DNA of 64,000 nt from Callaeas wilsoni (GCA_013398955.1 VWPU01004565.1:42029-106028); one strand, 5' to 3'. Shown: positions 32,561 through 42,110, numbered from the stretch's first letter. Notes: generated from the letters alone by a model not told the origin. Program-made: numbers and translations.

Positions 32561-33564
32561 CTTTAGGAAAGCTGTGAGAATTGGACACGATTTTTGTTCC
32601 TTGTCTAGGAGCTGGGATGTTCCTGTGCTGTCCGGCCTCCACGCAGCCCCCACGAGGTGCCGGAGTGGGATCTGTCCTCCCCAGGCTCTGCGAAGGGTGA
32701 GTGCAGCAGAAAGGGGGGAAAACCAAAATAAATTGGGATTTTGCCTGTTGGATTCAGTGGAGGAGTGAAGGAAAAGAAGTTTTTACCTTCTGTTGAATAT
32801 TTTGTCAGAGACCAAGGCAAAAGGCACAGATCCGCGGGCGGGTAATTCCAGGCTATTTGGTGCGACAGGGATTCGCTAAGGGGGAGAAACCTGGGGAAGT
32901 GGCACTCAGGAAAAGCCCTGAGCTCCTCTGGAAACGCAGTGATTCCAAAAGAACGGGCCAAGAGGTCCTGGCAGAAATGGTCTGGAACGGAAGCTCTGAG
33001 CTGGTGCCAGTGGGAGGTGTCCCCGGATTCGGGGATCCCAGCTCCCCCTGACATAACCCCAGGGGTGACTGCTTCCGTCCCGGTCAGGAGGAAGAGGGAA
33101 GGGTCATTCCCAGGCTCTTCACTCCTAGGAAATGTCCTGTAGCGTTTCTCTGCTCCCGGGAAGCTCCCACATTCCTGGTTTACCCTCCGAACCCTCCGGA
33201 ATCACAGAAACCGGGCCTTTAAGAGCCGAGCCTAATATTGCAAGGCTTGCAGTGGACTGGAAGGGTTGGGAACACTCGTGCTCTATAAATAACTGCTCCG
33301 TGGAGCCCATCTGCAGCTCCCGTATTCCCAGGCTCCGGAGGCACGGAGCAGGCAGGCCTGGGAAGCGTGAGCTGCTCATTAGTGCGGGAGCTGAGGGCAG
33401 CGACAGCTCCTGGGTTCTGGGGGCTCCTCCCCGGGCCCGGGATCACGTGGGGACAGCAGGCAGGTGGAAAACAATGGGAAAACGCACCACTGGTTTCTGT
33501 ATTTAGTGCGGAGAAGCACTCCAAAGCCAAGGGGGAAAGGCAGGATCCTTCGAGCATCCTTTGA
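32561..33564. other. non-coding spacer, no gene seen
   Basis: A TATA-like CTATAAATAA lies at 33293-33302 (also a MEF2 match), but no transcript start evidence is visible. Otherwise no features. Confidence 0.4.
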
Positions 33565-33740
33565 ATGGCAGTGGGAAGCCGTTCCCCGTGTCCTGTCCCT
33601 CCGTGGCTTGAGCCAAGTCCCTCTCCAGCTCTCCTGGAGCCCCTTCGGGTCCTGGGAGGGGCTCTGAGGGCTGCCTGGATCCTCCCCTTCTCCAGGCTGA
33701 ACATTCCCAGCCCTCCCAGCCTGTCTGTCAGGGTGACACC
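33565..33740 (-). mobile_element. CR1 LINE fragment
   Basis: GGCAGTGGGAAGCCGTTCCCCGTGTCCTGTCCC, AAGTCCCTCTCCAGCTCTCCTGGAGCCCCTTCGGG, CTGGGAGGGGCTCTGAGGG, CTTCTCCAGGCTGAACATTCCCAGCCCTCCCAGCCTGTC is the complement of the CR1 interior. The tail end is missing. Confidence 0.93.
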
Positions 33741-34019
33741 ATTCCTGTAGATGCCTCAGACCCTCTCCATGCGTCTGGGAGTGGCTTGGAGCTGCTTTGG
33801 GAGAGAAGCCTTTGGAGATCCGTACCGGCACGGAGAAGCCTGAGGTCCGGACGTGCTCCGAGGTGACCCGGGAGTTCCTCCTGGGAGTAAGGAGCACGTT
33901 CCCTCCCGTGCTCACACGTGGGACAGAACGGGAGAGCAAATACCAGCCGCATTCCCGCTGATCCTTTAAAAGCCAGCCTCTGCACGCGTTTAACCGGGAA
34001 AGCAACATCTGCTCCGCTC
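33741..34019. other. short spacer
   Basis: Immediately follows the CR1 copy and may include its eroded continuation to about 33790. No gene is supported. Confidence 0.4.
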
Positions 34020-34180
34020 AATCCAGGTGTTTTATGTCCCTGTCATTAATTGGAGGGGACATTATGTCATCATACATCAAGGGGGAAAGTTGGTTAAAGT
34101 GCCACTTATCTCCGGGGCTGTCATTAATCAGCTCCCTTTCATCGGGAGCCGCGCCGCCTCTGTCGGGAGCTGTGTGACAC
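34020..34180. promoter_or_regulatory. candidate conserved non-coding element
   Basis: GTCATTAATTGGAGGGGACATTATGTCATCATACATC and GGGGCTGTCATTAATCAGCTCCC hold two TGTCATTAAT copies about 80 bp apart, next to GTTGGTTAAAGTGCCACTTATC. The repeated TGTCATTAAT word in non-repetitive sequence suggests paired homeodomain/TALE-type sites. Confidence 0.42.
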
Positions 34181-34274
34181 CTTGGAATGTTTTCCTTCTC
34201 CCTCTCCAGGTGGTTTGGAATTAACGGTGTGGAAATCTCACACACACGGTGGTCACCGGGGGCTCTGCTGCTCA

Positions 34275-34420
34275 CTCGGGTTGGGAGGGATTTTAAGGAT
34301 CGTCTCGTTCCACCCCCTTCCGCTGGAGCAGGGTGTCCAGCCCGGCCCCGAACACTTGCAGGGATGAGCCATCCGCAGATCCCCCGGGCAGCCTGTGCCA
34401 GCCCGGCAGAGGCTGTGCCC
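34275..34420 (-). mobile_element. CR1 LINE 3'-end fragment
   Basis: ACTCGGGTTGGGAGGGATTTTAAGGATCGTCTCGTTCCACCCCC, GGGTGTCCAGCCCGGCCCCGAACACTTGCAGGGATGAGCC and CCCCCGGGCAGCCTGTGCCAGCCC match the complement of CR1 with divergence. Confidence 0.82.
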
Positions 34421-34639
34421 TGGCACCCTGTGGGTGGCCGGGGACGCAGGGAGTGTCGCTGCTCTGGGACAGCGGGGCAGGAGGGGATGGAGCAGCCAGT
34501 GGCCCCGTCCCATCCCCTCCGGCGGCGGCATCCCCGGGAAGCGCACGTGGAAAACAGCCTGAACTGATGGAGAATTGTGAGTCAAACAAATTGAGTGTGA
34601 CAGAAAAAAAGCCAAGTCTTGACTGGATTTGCTTCCCGG
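34421..34639. other. short spacer
   Basis: GC-rich to mixed sequence between a CR1 copy and a large AT-rich island. No feature is supported. Confidence 0.4.
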
Positions 34640-35230
34640 GAATGACAAGAAGTCAAGTATCTTATTAAGTTCAAGAGAATTACATTTTCCATGCTCCAGC
34701 GAGAGACACGGGCCCTTTGGAAAATCATAATGAACGGCTTTCTGCCGCCCTCATTTACATACCTTTGATAAATGGCTGTAACCAGATTAGGGAGATAAAA
34801 TAACCAGTCTATTAATTACAATGATTATTATTTAATAGAAAATGGGATTCTGGGCGCTGCGGCTGGGAAAAGGGAGGCTTAGCAATGCATTATATGGATG
34901 TGGTGGTTTATCTTTAGGAGTAAGATAAGTGTCCGGCTCTTCTGCAATCTAAAGAATATGTTCATTACCTGGGCAAGATTTATAAGTATAATTGACTGTA
35001 ATATTTTAAAACTCTTTGCCTTATTTGGTGGACAAGGCAGGGCTGCTGCTTTAATTAAGCTGGGGAAATGCCTCCATGAAGTTATCAAACAGGGGCCCAT
35101 TTGTACGGAAATTACTGCGTTATTTGAAAAGTTTGGGAGATGAAGCAATCCCAGTCCTGCCTGCGCTGAAGTGGGGGTGTTGTTATCTGCAGCCCTCTGT
35201 GCATTTTAGGGATGCCTTGTGGAAATTAAA
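34640..35230. promoter_or_regulatory. large candidate conserved non-coding element
   Basis: About 590 bp of AT-rich complex sequence. It contains AAATCATAATGAACGGC, CTCATTTACATACC, CAGTCTATTAATTACAATGATTATTATTTAATAG, two inverted GATA sites (TTATCT 34905-34910, AGATAA 34920-34925), GTTCATTACCTGGGC and GCTTTAATTAAGCTGGGG. An 81-codon plus-strand frame crosses it but does not resemble a protein family. Together with 24304-24745 this is the best enhancer candidate in the window. Confidence 0.48.
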
Positions 35231-35261
35231 ATCAGCAAGGCCGGAAGGCCCGGGCGCTGCT

Positions 35262-35556
35262 GAGGCCAAACCTCAAATCCTGGGGTCGGTTCCGGGCTCC
35301 TCGTGACAGGAAAGACACGGGAGCGTGTCCGGAGAAGGGACCGGAGCTGGGAAGGGGCTGGAGCCCCAGGAGCGGCCGAGGGAGCTGGGAAAGGGGCTCA
35401 GCCTGGAGAAAAGGAGGCTCAGGGGGGACCTCCCGGCCCTGGAGGTGTCCAGGGAAGGGCTGGGCGTGGTGGCACTCAGTGCTCTGGGCTGAGGACACGG
35501 TGAGGATCGGGCACAGGTTGGGTTCCCTGATCCTGGGAGTTTTTCCAAGCTCAGCG
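35262..35556 (+). mobile_element. CR1 LINE 3' fragment with internal deletion
   Basis: The 5' part (CCAAACCTCAAATCCTGGGG to GAGGCTCAGGGGGGACCT, about 35430) is the same segment as 25562-25740. It then jumps to GGCCCTGGAGGTGTCCAGGG, GTGGCACTCAGTGCTCTGGGCTGAGGACACGGTGAGGATCGGGCACAGG and a CCCTGATCCTGGGAG tail as in 3311-3500. About 200-250 bp of CR1 interior are missing at the junction. Confidence 0.9.
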
Positions 35557-36039
35557 CGCCTGTGATCAGCGCGGCCGGTGCTCCCGCACCCGCAGGCTGC
35601 GCATCCCTCCTCCTTCCTCCCTCTCCCGTTGTTCCTCCCAGCGCTTCGCACACCCTTAGCGGGGGGCACCGAGTTAAAACAACTTTTCCCAGACGAGATT
35701 TGTCTGGAGCACACAGCGAACAAGCCAGCCGGGCGCGGGCAGGAGCAGGAGCCGGTGCAGGGGCCCCGGGAAGGGCCGGGGAGGGGCCGGGCAGGGTGTC
35801 CCGCGTCCCGCCCTACCTGCCAGTGGGAAAGGGAATGAAAGATAAATGGTACCATCTGCGCCCGCACATGCCACGGTGGCAGGGGAGGCGAAATGCTAAG
35901 TAGAGCACGAGACGTGTCTGGCAGAGTCACCTATGCATAAAATGAGCCTCCCCACAGTGCCCGGGAGCCGCGTCCATCCTCCGCCTCCCGCCGCGCCCGG
36001 GCCGCCCCCCGGGATCCTCCGGCTCCGCGCCCGCAGCCA
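35557..36039. other. GC-rich CpG-containing spacer
   Basis: CpG-containing DNA, e.g. GCGCGGGCAGG and CCGCGTCCCGCC, leading into the minisatellite. May be the edge of a CpG island. No exon is supported. Confidence 0.35.
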
Positions 36040-36620
36040 CGCTCGGCCTGGGCCGTGTCCCCTCCCCGCGGCTCTGTCCCCGCTCGGGCTGGGCCGTGCC
36101 CCCCTGTCCCCTGCCCGCGGCTCTGTCCCCGCTCGGGCTGGGCCGTGCCCCCCTGTCCCCTGCCCGCGGCTCTGTCCCCGCTCGGGCTGGGCCGTGCCCC
36201 CCTGTCCCCTGCCCGCGGCTCTGTCCCCGCTCGGGCTGGGCCGTGCCCCCCTGTCCCCTGCCCGCGGCTCTGTCCCCGCTCGGGCTGGGCCGTGCCCCCC
36301 TGTCCCCTGCCCGCGGCTCTGTCCCCGCTCGGGCTGGGCCGTGCCCCCCTGTCCCCTGCCCGCGGCTCTGTCCCCGCTCGGGCTGGGCCGTGCCCCCCTG
36401 TCCCCTGCCCGCGGCTCTGTCCCCGCTCGGGCTGGGCCGTGCCCCCCTGTCCCCTGCCCGCGGCTCTGTCCCCGCTCGGGCTGGGCCGTGCCCCCCTGTC
36501 CCCTGCCCGCGGCTCTGTCCCCGCTCGGGCTGGGCCGTGCCCCCCTGTCCCCTGCCCGCGGCTCTGTCCCCGCTCGGGCTGGGCCGTGTCCCCCCTCCCG
36601 CTCCCCGCGGGTCTCTCCGC
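36040..36620. repeat. 49-bp GC-rich minisatellite, about 11-12 copies
   Basis: Copies of a 49-bp unit (GCTCTGTCCCCGCTCGGGCT, then GGGCCGTGCCCCCCTGTCCCC and TGCCCGCG) start at 36071, 36120, 36169 and every 49 bp to 36561, so ten full units are essentially identical. The flanking units at 36045 and 36561 onward share a variant (CCGTGTCCCC and CTCCCCGCGG) not seen inside. C-runs make the minus strand G-quadruplex-prone. 49 is not a multiple of three, so all frames stay open and give false 240-270-residue Pro/Arg-rich proteins. Confidence 0.97.
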
Positions 36621-36925
36621 GGCTCCCGCGCCGCCGGAGCTGTTGTCACCTTTCCCGGAGCCGGTGTCGTGTCTCACATCTCCTGTTCGCACCCGCAGCA
36701 TCCATCATCCGCAGCCTGGCTCCGTAACTTCTCCTGGCATCTGTCAGGTCACCCTTTCTTTCGGCGCGTTATTTTTTTAGCAGAACATCCCCCATGCTGC
36801 GAGGGAGCCGCTGATTTATCAACCCCCCGCAAGCCCTGCGTGCCTGGCTTTCCAAGCAGGTCAGGGAGCGCTGTGGGGGCGAGCGGGGGCCGCCGTCCCG
36901 GCCCTTGGGTGAGCTGACACGCGGT
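36621..36925. other. GC-rich spacer after minisatellite
   Basis: GC-rich sequence without a supported feature. Confidence 0.4.
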
Positions 36926-37110
36926 TGTTCTTGGCTTATCTGTCACATCTGCTTCCAGTCACACATCTGGCAAAAGACAGCCATTACGGCTATTTTCCAG
37001 TGCTCCTGGACGCTCCTGCCTGGCAGGAGGAGGGGTGAGGTCACGCAGGAGCAGCTCCTCTTTGGGGTGCTCCTGCGCTTAATCAGCATGGCCATTAATT
37101 AACTCTCTGG
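36926..37110. promoter_or_regulatory. candidate regulatory island
   Basis: GGCTTATCTGTCACATCTGC, CACACATCTGGC, CAGCCATTACGGC and CTTAATCAGCATGGCCATTAATTAACTC lie in non-repetitive sequence. Combines GATA-like, E-box-like (CATCTG) and homeodomain cores. Weak. Confidence 0.33.
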
Positions 37111-38429
37111 CCACTCGGAGCAGCGGGAGGAGCTTGGGAAAGCTGCGAGATCCACATCTGGATGGCAGCTGGACCCCGATCACCCCCAGAGCGCGGCGGG
37201 TCCCCAGAGCCCCAGCCCGGCCGCCCGGAGCCGTGCTCATGGACTGGGAGCTCCCCTCAGCAGGAGCCAGTCCCCCTCCAGCTGGCAGCCCCAGCTCCCC
37301 CATCCCAGGCTCCGGGGGTAAAACCGAGCACTGTCAGGTGTTCCTGCCTGCTATCCACCTGCTATTCCCACTGGAATCCCTTAGGAATGACAATGAAATG
37401 CTCCGTAGGTTATTGAACGCTCTGCCGGCAGTGGGGGGAATAAATGCTGACACCAGGCAGCCCCATCACAGGATGAGCCTGCGAGTTCTGCTTGGATTTG
37501 TCATTAATTGGGATAACTTCCCTCTCTCCAGCGCTCACCTCCTCTCCCTCGGCCTCACTGGAGCTGCGCACTTGCTTCCATCCCCATCCAGGAGGATGCT
37601 GCCAGCAGGAAAGGATGATGGCAGGATGGGGTTCTGATTCCTTTGAGCCTGAATAAAACAGATTTTATTCCGTGTGCTTATTTAATACCCACAGAAATTA
37701 CATCTACAGGCCGGACGAGTCCATTTTCCCTTCCACACTCATTCCCACATATGTGGAGGAGACAGTCAGGACAAACTGGAAAACCATGTGAGAAACAGCA
37801 GAACAGTCGCCAAGCCAGCAGGAATTAATACGGACGGAGTCCATACATTTAATGGGTTCTGCGGTGGCCGTCCTGAACCCCTATAAAGTGACACCCTTGG
37901 TTACGGGTCAGAGGGGGAGCCCTGGCCCTCTTCCCCCCTAAATACATCTTACACACGACTTCCAACCCCAGAAATTCCTTCAGGGAATTGCTGCTCGGTG
38001 CGACGCCACGAGAAATCAAGAGTAGTGGTGGTTAATAATAAACCAGGCAGCATGGAAAGAACAGATTGCAGTGGGAATTACTGTCTTTCCCGAGATCTGA
38101 GGGGTTGGGGGGACTTTTTTGGGTTCGTCGCTGTTGTTTTTAGCTGAGAGATCCCAGCTGGGCCTGAGAATTCGTGTGTGTGGGGAGCTATTTTCCTCCT
38201 TGTCTGTGCATCCATTGGGATGCTTCAGCAGATAACAGCACTTCCCCTGCCACAGAGTCACACACAGAAAGTCCTGGGAAAAAAGCTTTGTCCGTGTCCT
38301 GCTTCCGTGTTAAGGGGAGGTTTTCCATTAGAAAAGTGGCACTGGGGTAGGCCTCGGTGACAGGAATTTGAGCGACCCCGAGAAGGGAGAAGCAAACCGA
38401 GGGATGCAGGATCTACCTGTGGTCATCCC
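37111..38429. other. spacer, mostly unremarkable
   Basis: Mild AT-rich patches at 37390-37520 (TTGTCATTAATTGGG) and 37640-37700 (AATAAAACAGATTTTATTCC, a near hairpin). No gene, RNA or repeat family is supported. Confidence 0.42.
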
Positions 38430-38689
38430 AAGGGTTAAATAAAATAAATCACCATATGCATCATCCCACAGGCAAAGACAAAACAATTCCAGCCTTTCCT
38501 TGAGGGAGTAACGGGGCTCCTCTCCCAGGGATGTGATGTAAGAACATCCAGGTACCTGCAGCCAGCTCGGGATTTAAAATCAATAGGAAATTCCTTGCTG
38601 CTGTCCACAGGGATGGAGTGGAAATACAGAGGGCAAGTGCTGGGGAGGAGCGTGTGTGTTTACCCAGCCCTTTAACTAAGCAGGAATGA
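38430..38689. other. mixed spacer
   Basis: Mixed sequence with GTTAAATAAAATAAATCACC near its start. No supported feature. Confidence 0.4.
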
Positions 38690-38945
38690 TGCTCTCCAGA
38701 GCAGGAGATAAACTGGGAGATGAAATATGGGGCAATAACTGCGCCACGGAGGCGACGGCGCTGTGTTTAATGGGTGCCTCGTTGGGAGCAGATAGGCCAT
38801 AACGTGACAATAATGAAATATAAATGACCTACATAAAAAACAAGATAAAATCAGGTCATTACCGAAGCGTCACTTCTTTACGAAATAATTGGTAATGACC
38901 TTTGATAAAGAAATCACTCGTGTGATATTGCTGACAGCACCGCTT
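38690..38945. promoter_or_regulatory. candidate conserved element with an inverted AGGTCATTACC repeat
   Basis: AT-rich island (CGTGACAATAATGAAATATAAATGACC, AACAAGATAAAATC, GATTGCTGACAGC-like ends). It holds a perfect 11-bp inverted repeat: AGGTCATTACC at 38853-38863 and GGTAATGACCT at 38891-38901, spacer 27 bp. A third TGACCT is at 38825-38830. AGGTCA/TGACCT is the nuclear-receptor half-site and ATTA is a homeodomain core. Non-repetitive and free of CR1 sequence. Confidence 0.45.
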
Positions 38946-40445
38946 CCAGCGCCTCTAAATCAGGGCTGGGACTGCCGGGATGTGCTGGGCACGTGCCCGG
39001 GATGGGCTGTGGCTCCGGGAGCTCCGCGTGGCTCCGTCCCACCCGGAGCCTGGCAGAGGCACCATGCCCAAGCTGAGGGACCTGCCAGGGCGCTGGAGCC
39101 CCAGGAGAGCTCCAGGCTGGCCTCAGCCCCATTCCCACTGCTGGGGCTCCTGAGCCCGCCCTGCCCTGCCAAGGACCGGGTCAGGGCGGGAGCTGGCATC
39201 TCCTGCTCCTCTGCCCTCCTGGAAGCAGGAGCTCCAGGGGAGCCCAGGTTGGCTCCCAGCAGCTGGGGAGGAGCACTGGATGGAAATTACTTTTGATTTC
39301 TTCCCGTCTGGCTGAGGGTGTGAAAAAAGGCTGCAAAAGTCGCAGCCAGGATCCCCACGGGAGTGAAAAACTTCCAAGAAGTCCAGGAGCGGGGAGGAGA
39401 GGATGGCAGGAGCATCCCAAAGGAGCTGCCTGACATCAGGAGCCACAAGGACCTGCTGGACACAACCCCTGTGTGGGATCCCCCACAGCAGTGCTGAGCT
39501 GCTCCTCACATTTTAATCCTCGTGCCGATCATCCCAGCTGGGAAACAAGAGAGTAACTGTGGCTTTGAGGCGATCCAGCATCTCTGCATCCCGGAAGGAA
39601 GAGCAGGTCCAGAGCACGGAGATCCCCGTGCAGAGAGCAGGGCCTGCACATCCCCGCAGGGCCAGTCCCGTGCCCCCGCAGGATGCCCCAGCCCCAGGGT
39701 GGGATCGTGTCCAGGGATTCCGATTTTGTGTCGGAAACGCTCCGCTGAGGTCGGGCGCTCGGATTTCCCAGAGGAGGAGAGGAGCCAAGAGCCACAGCAT
39801 GGACAAGCTCACACCCAGGGTCCCTGGGCTCGCTCGGGGGGCCGGGCCGGGCCGTGAGGCGCCGCTTCCCACCGGAATTCCCAGCCGAGAGCTCACGAGA
39901 TGGAAATGTGCCACAGGGCTGAGGAACAGCTGCCGAGAGACGCGGCGCGACAAGATCAGCAGATTTCCTGCAACGGGGTGGTGGAGCAAAAAAAACCGGC
40001 AGAATAGCCCGGACTCTGCCGGAGCCACATTCCCGAGCACGGAATCTCTCGGCTCGATGTGACAAACCTTGCAGCACACCCACTCCCCTTCCCTTCCCCC
40101 AGCCCCAAGGAGGGAAACGAGAGCTTCACACTTTCCCTAATACCAGCTGGTTCATTTATATTGCAGAAGTTTCCCGAGACAGTTCCTGACAGCGATATCC
40201 CAAACACGGGCTGAACCCGCCGCGCTCGGGCTGTGCACAGCATTTGCATAAAACGAGGAGAGCGGCCCCAGATTCCTGCAGAAAGCCTGGAAAACCCAGG
40301 TGGACCCCCAGCCAGAGGCCCCCAGAGCCCTGCGGAAGCAGAAGGGATTCCTGCTCCGGGGCTGGGAGTTATTAAGGTTGGAAAAGCCTCCCACGCCGGC
40401 TCCAGAGGATGCAGGAGGGTTTGGAGTGGGCCGTGGGTGCAGCCT
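38946..40445. other. GC-rich non-coding spacer
   Basis: Long GC-rich stretch with overlapping frames up to 188 codons, none recognisable. A perfect octamer ATTTGCAT at 40242-40249 is isolated. No other feature is supported. Confidence 0.45.
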
Positions 40446-40712
40446 CCCCAGGTGCCGTGCCACCCCCAGGTTCTGTGCCACCCCCAGGTGCCGTGCCACC
40501 CCCAGGTGCCGTACCACCCCCAGGTGCCGTGCCACCCCCAGGTGCTGTGCCACCCCCAGGTTCTGTGCCACCCCCAGGTGCTCTGTCACCCCCAGGTGCT
40601 CTGGTACTCCCAGGTTCTGTGCCACCCCCAGGTGCCCTGCCACCCCCAGGTGCTCTGGTACTCCCAGGTTCTGTGCCACCCCCAGGTGCCCTGCCACCCC
40701 CAGGTGCCGTGC
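40446..40712. repeat. 18-bp minisatellite, about 15 copies
   Basis: Tandem units read CCAGGTGCCGTGCCACCC with variants (GTTCTGTGCCACCC, GTGCTCTGGTACTC). The 18-bp length divides by three, so every frame is open across the array and predicts hexapeptide repeats such as GAVPPP or CRATPR. A 54-bp higher-order pattern (CTCTGGTACTCCCAGG units) recurs near 40600 and 40655. Translations are artefacts, since there is no exon context. Confidence 0.95.
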
Positions 40713-40999
40713 CAAGGGCATCCCGAGCTCCGGAGACTGGCTCCGGGACACGTTGGATCCAGGGAAAGGAGAAGAGCTGCGACCGGCTTCAGCGGAAAAC
40801 AAATGGAAACGGGCGAATTAGAGATGCACGGGAATTCTTATCGGAAAAATACCCCTTTTTAAAATACTGGGGGGTGTTTTGAGCAATTTTCGGGATTAGG
40901 TGGGGTTTTTTTAGGGATTTAGGACCACTCCAACCTAACACTCCTGGAAAAAACCCCTCTGAAAACAGTCCAGCCCCAGAGGGATTAAGTGCCCAAATA
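40713..40999. other. mixed spacer
   Basis: Short mixed sequence, no feature seen. Confidence 0.4.
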
Positions 41000-41329
41000 C
41001 TGCTGCTCATTTTTAATGTCGCCGTAATTTAAAAATCATGTCCAATTTTTCATTTATTTCTTAGTTCTTTTCCAATGGAAAACATAATTTTTAAGTCTAA
41101 ATTATTTTATTCTAATCCCTACCCGAGCTCCATCCGGAAATCAGAAGCTCAGGACTTTGTGATCCTCCACTTTGAGTGCCTAAAACAGGGAAGGGGAGGA
41201 AGGATCGTTCCCATTTCCTTGTTAAAGTGAGGGGAAAAAAACTGGAAAAACAGGTGCTTTAAAATTTTCCAAGGCACAAACTAAATGACAAAACGCAGGA
41301 GCATTTCATTGTTTGAGTTTGGAATAAAA
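41000..41329. other. AT-rich spacer
   Basis: AT-rich, with AATTTAAAAATCATG, CATTTATTTCTTAG and TAAATTATTTTATTCTAATCC. Could extend the element that follows, but it is less organised. Confidence 0.35.
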
Positions 41330-41525
41330 GACAGATAATTAGGAAATTGGGAGTCTATTAATTTCCCAAATTTACTCAGGCACGAAGCACTGAGCTCTGG
41401 TGATATTTGCTTACCTCGTCATTATGCAAAAATATATTAGCTAATTATTTTGACTAATGCAATTAAGATATGCATATTTAGCATAAACTCCACAATAGAA
41501 ACGTTCCAGTCAGCAGTTGCCGGGT
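41330..41525. promoter_or_regulatory. strong candidate conserved non-coding element, POU/homeodomain-rich
   Basis: Compact island with GACAGATAATTAGG, GTCTATTAATTTCCC, CGTCATTATGCAAAAATATATTAGCTAATTATTTTG, CTAATGCAATTAAGATATGCATATTTAGC. POU-type words lie at 41420-41430 (ATTATGCAAAA) and 41467-41479 (GATATGCATATTT). No repeat similarity. Enhancer by composition. Confidence 0.43.
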
Positions 41526-41719
41526 TGCACTCGTGGGCAGCGGAGAGGGAAAAGGCTCTCCGACGGCAAACAGGAATATTGCTCCTGCTCTGGCACAGGA
41601 ATTCACCCACTCCCCGGCACCGGGAGGTGCCACGGAGGCTGTGCCCGCGCTGCCGCGGTCCCTGCCGGGCCGGCACTGCCCCCCGGACACGTTCGGGACA
41701 CTCGGGGCCTCCCTTCGTA
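41526..41719. other. GC-rich spacer
   Basis: GC-rich, CpG-containing. No feature. Confidence 0.4.
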
Positions 41720-42110
41720 GGATCACGGAATGCTTTAGGCTGGATCTTAAGGATCTCTGGGCACCCGGTGCCAGGGCCTCCCCACCCTCCCGGCCAGGAA
41801 TTCCTTCCCAACAGCCCATCCAACCCTTCCCGAGGGCAAGGGGAAGCCATCCCCTGTGTCCTGTCTCTTGTCCCCGAGAGCAGGGGGAGGCCATCCCCTG
41901 TGTCCTGTCTCTTGTCCCCGAGGGCAGGGGGAGGCCATCCCCTGTGTCCTGTCTCTTGTCCCCGAGAGCAGGGGGAGGCCATCCCCTGTGTCCTGCCTCT
42001 TGTCCCCAGTCCAGCTCTGCTGGAGCCTCGCCTTCTCCAGGCTGAGCATTCCCTGCTCTCCCAGCCTGGCTCAGATGGGCTCCAGCCCTCGGAACATCTC
42101 CGTGGCTTTC
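41720..42110 (-). mobile_element. CR1 LINE 3' region, expanded by an internal minisatellite
   Basis: Starts with the complement of the CR1 tail (GGATCACGGAATGCTTTAGGCTGGATC), passes through CCAGGGCCTCCCCACCCTCCCGGCCAGGAATTCCTTCCCAACAGCCC and ends with CCTTCTCCAGGCTGAGCATTCCC, CTCTCCCAGCCTGGC and GGGCTCCAGCCCTCGGAACATC. In the middle, the segment normally read as 'gaagccattccccctgtgtcctg' has been amplified into a 44-bp tandem array (41833-42010). Confidence 0.93.
41833..42010. repeat. 44-bp minisatellite, four copies, inside CR1
   Basis: Units anchored on GCCATCCCCTGTGTCCTG start at 41846, 41890, 41934 and 41978, exactly 44 bp apart. Units alternate GAGAGCAGGG and GAGGGCAGGG. The unit is CR1 sequence, so the array arose by tandem duplication after insertion. 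Confidence 0.95.

Noticed and set aside
34898..35143. 81-residue ORF in the AT-rich island
   Set aside because: The island looks like a non-coding element. The peptide has no family resemblance and the frame has no splice boundaries.
35927..36917. Six Pro/Arg- or Gly/Arg-rich ORFs of 240-273 residues on both strands
   Set aside because: Products of the 49-bp minisatellite, open in all frames for the same reason.
40152..40882. ORFs with GAVPPP or LGVAQN hexapeptide repeats (157-216 residues)
   Set aside because: An 18-bp unit divisible by three keeps all six frames open. There is no exon context.
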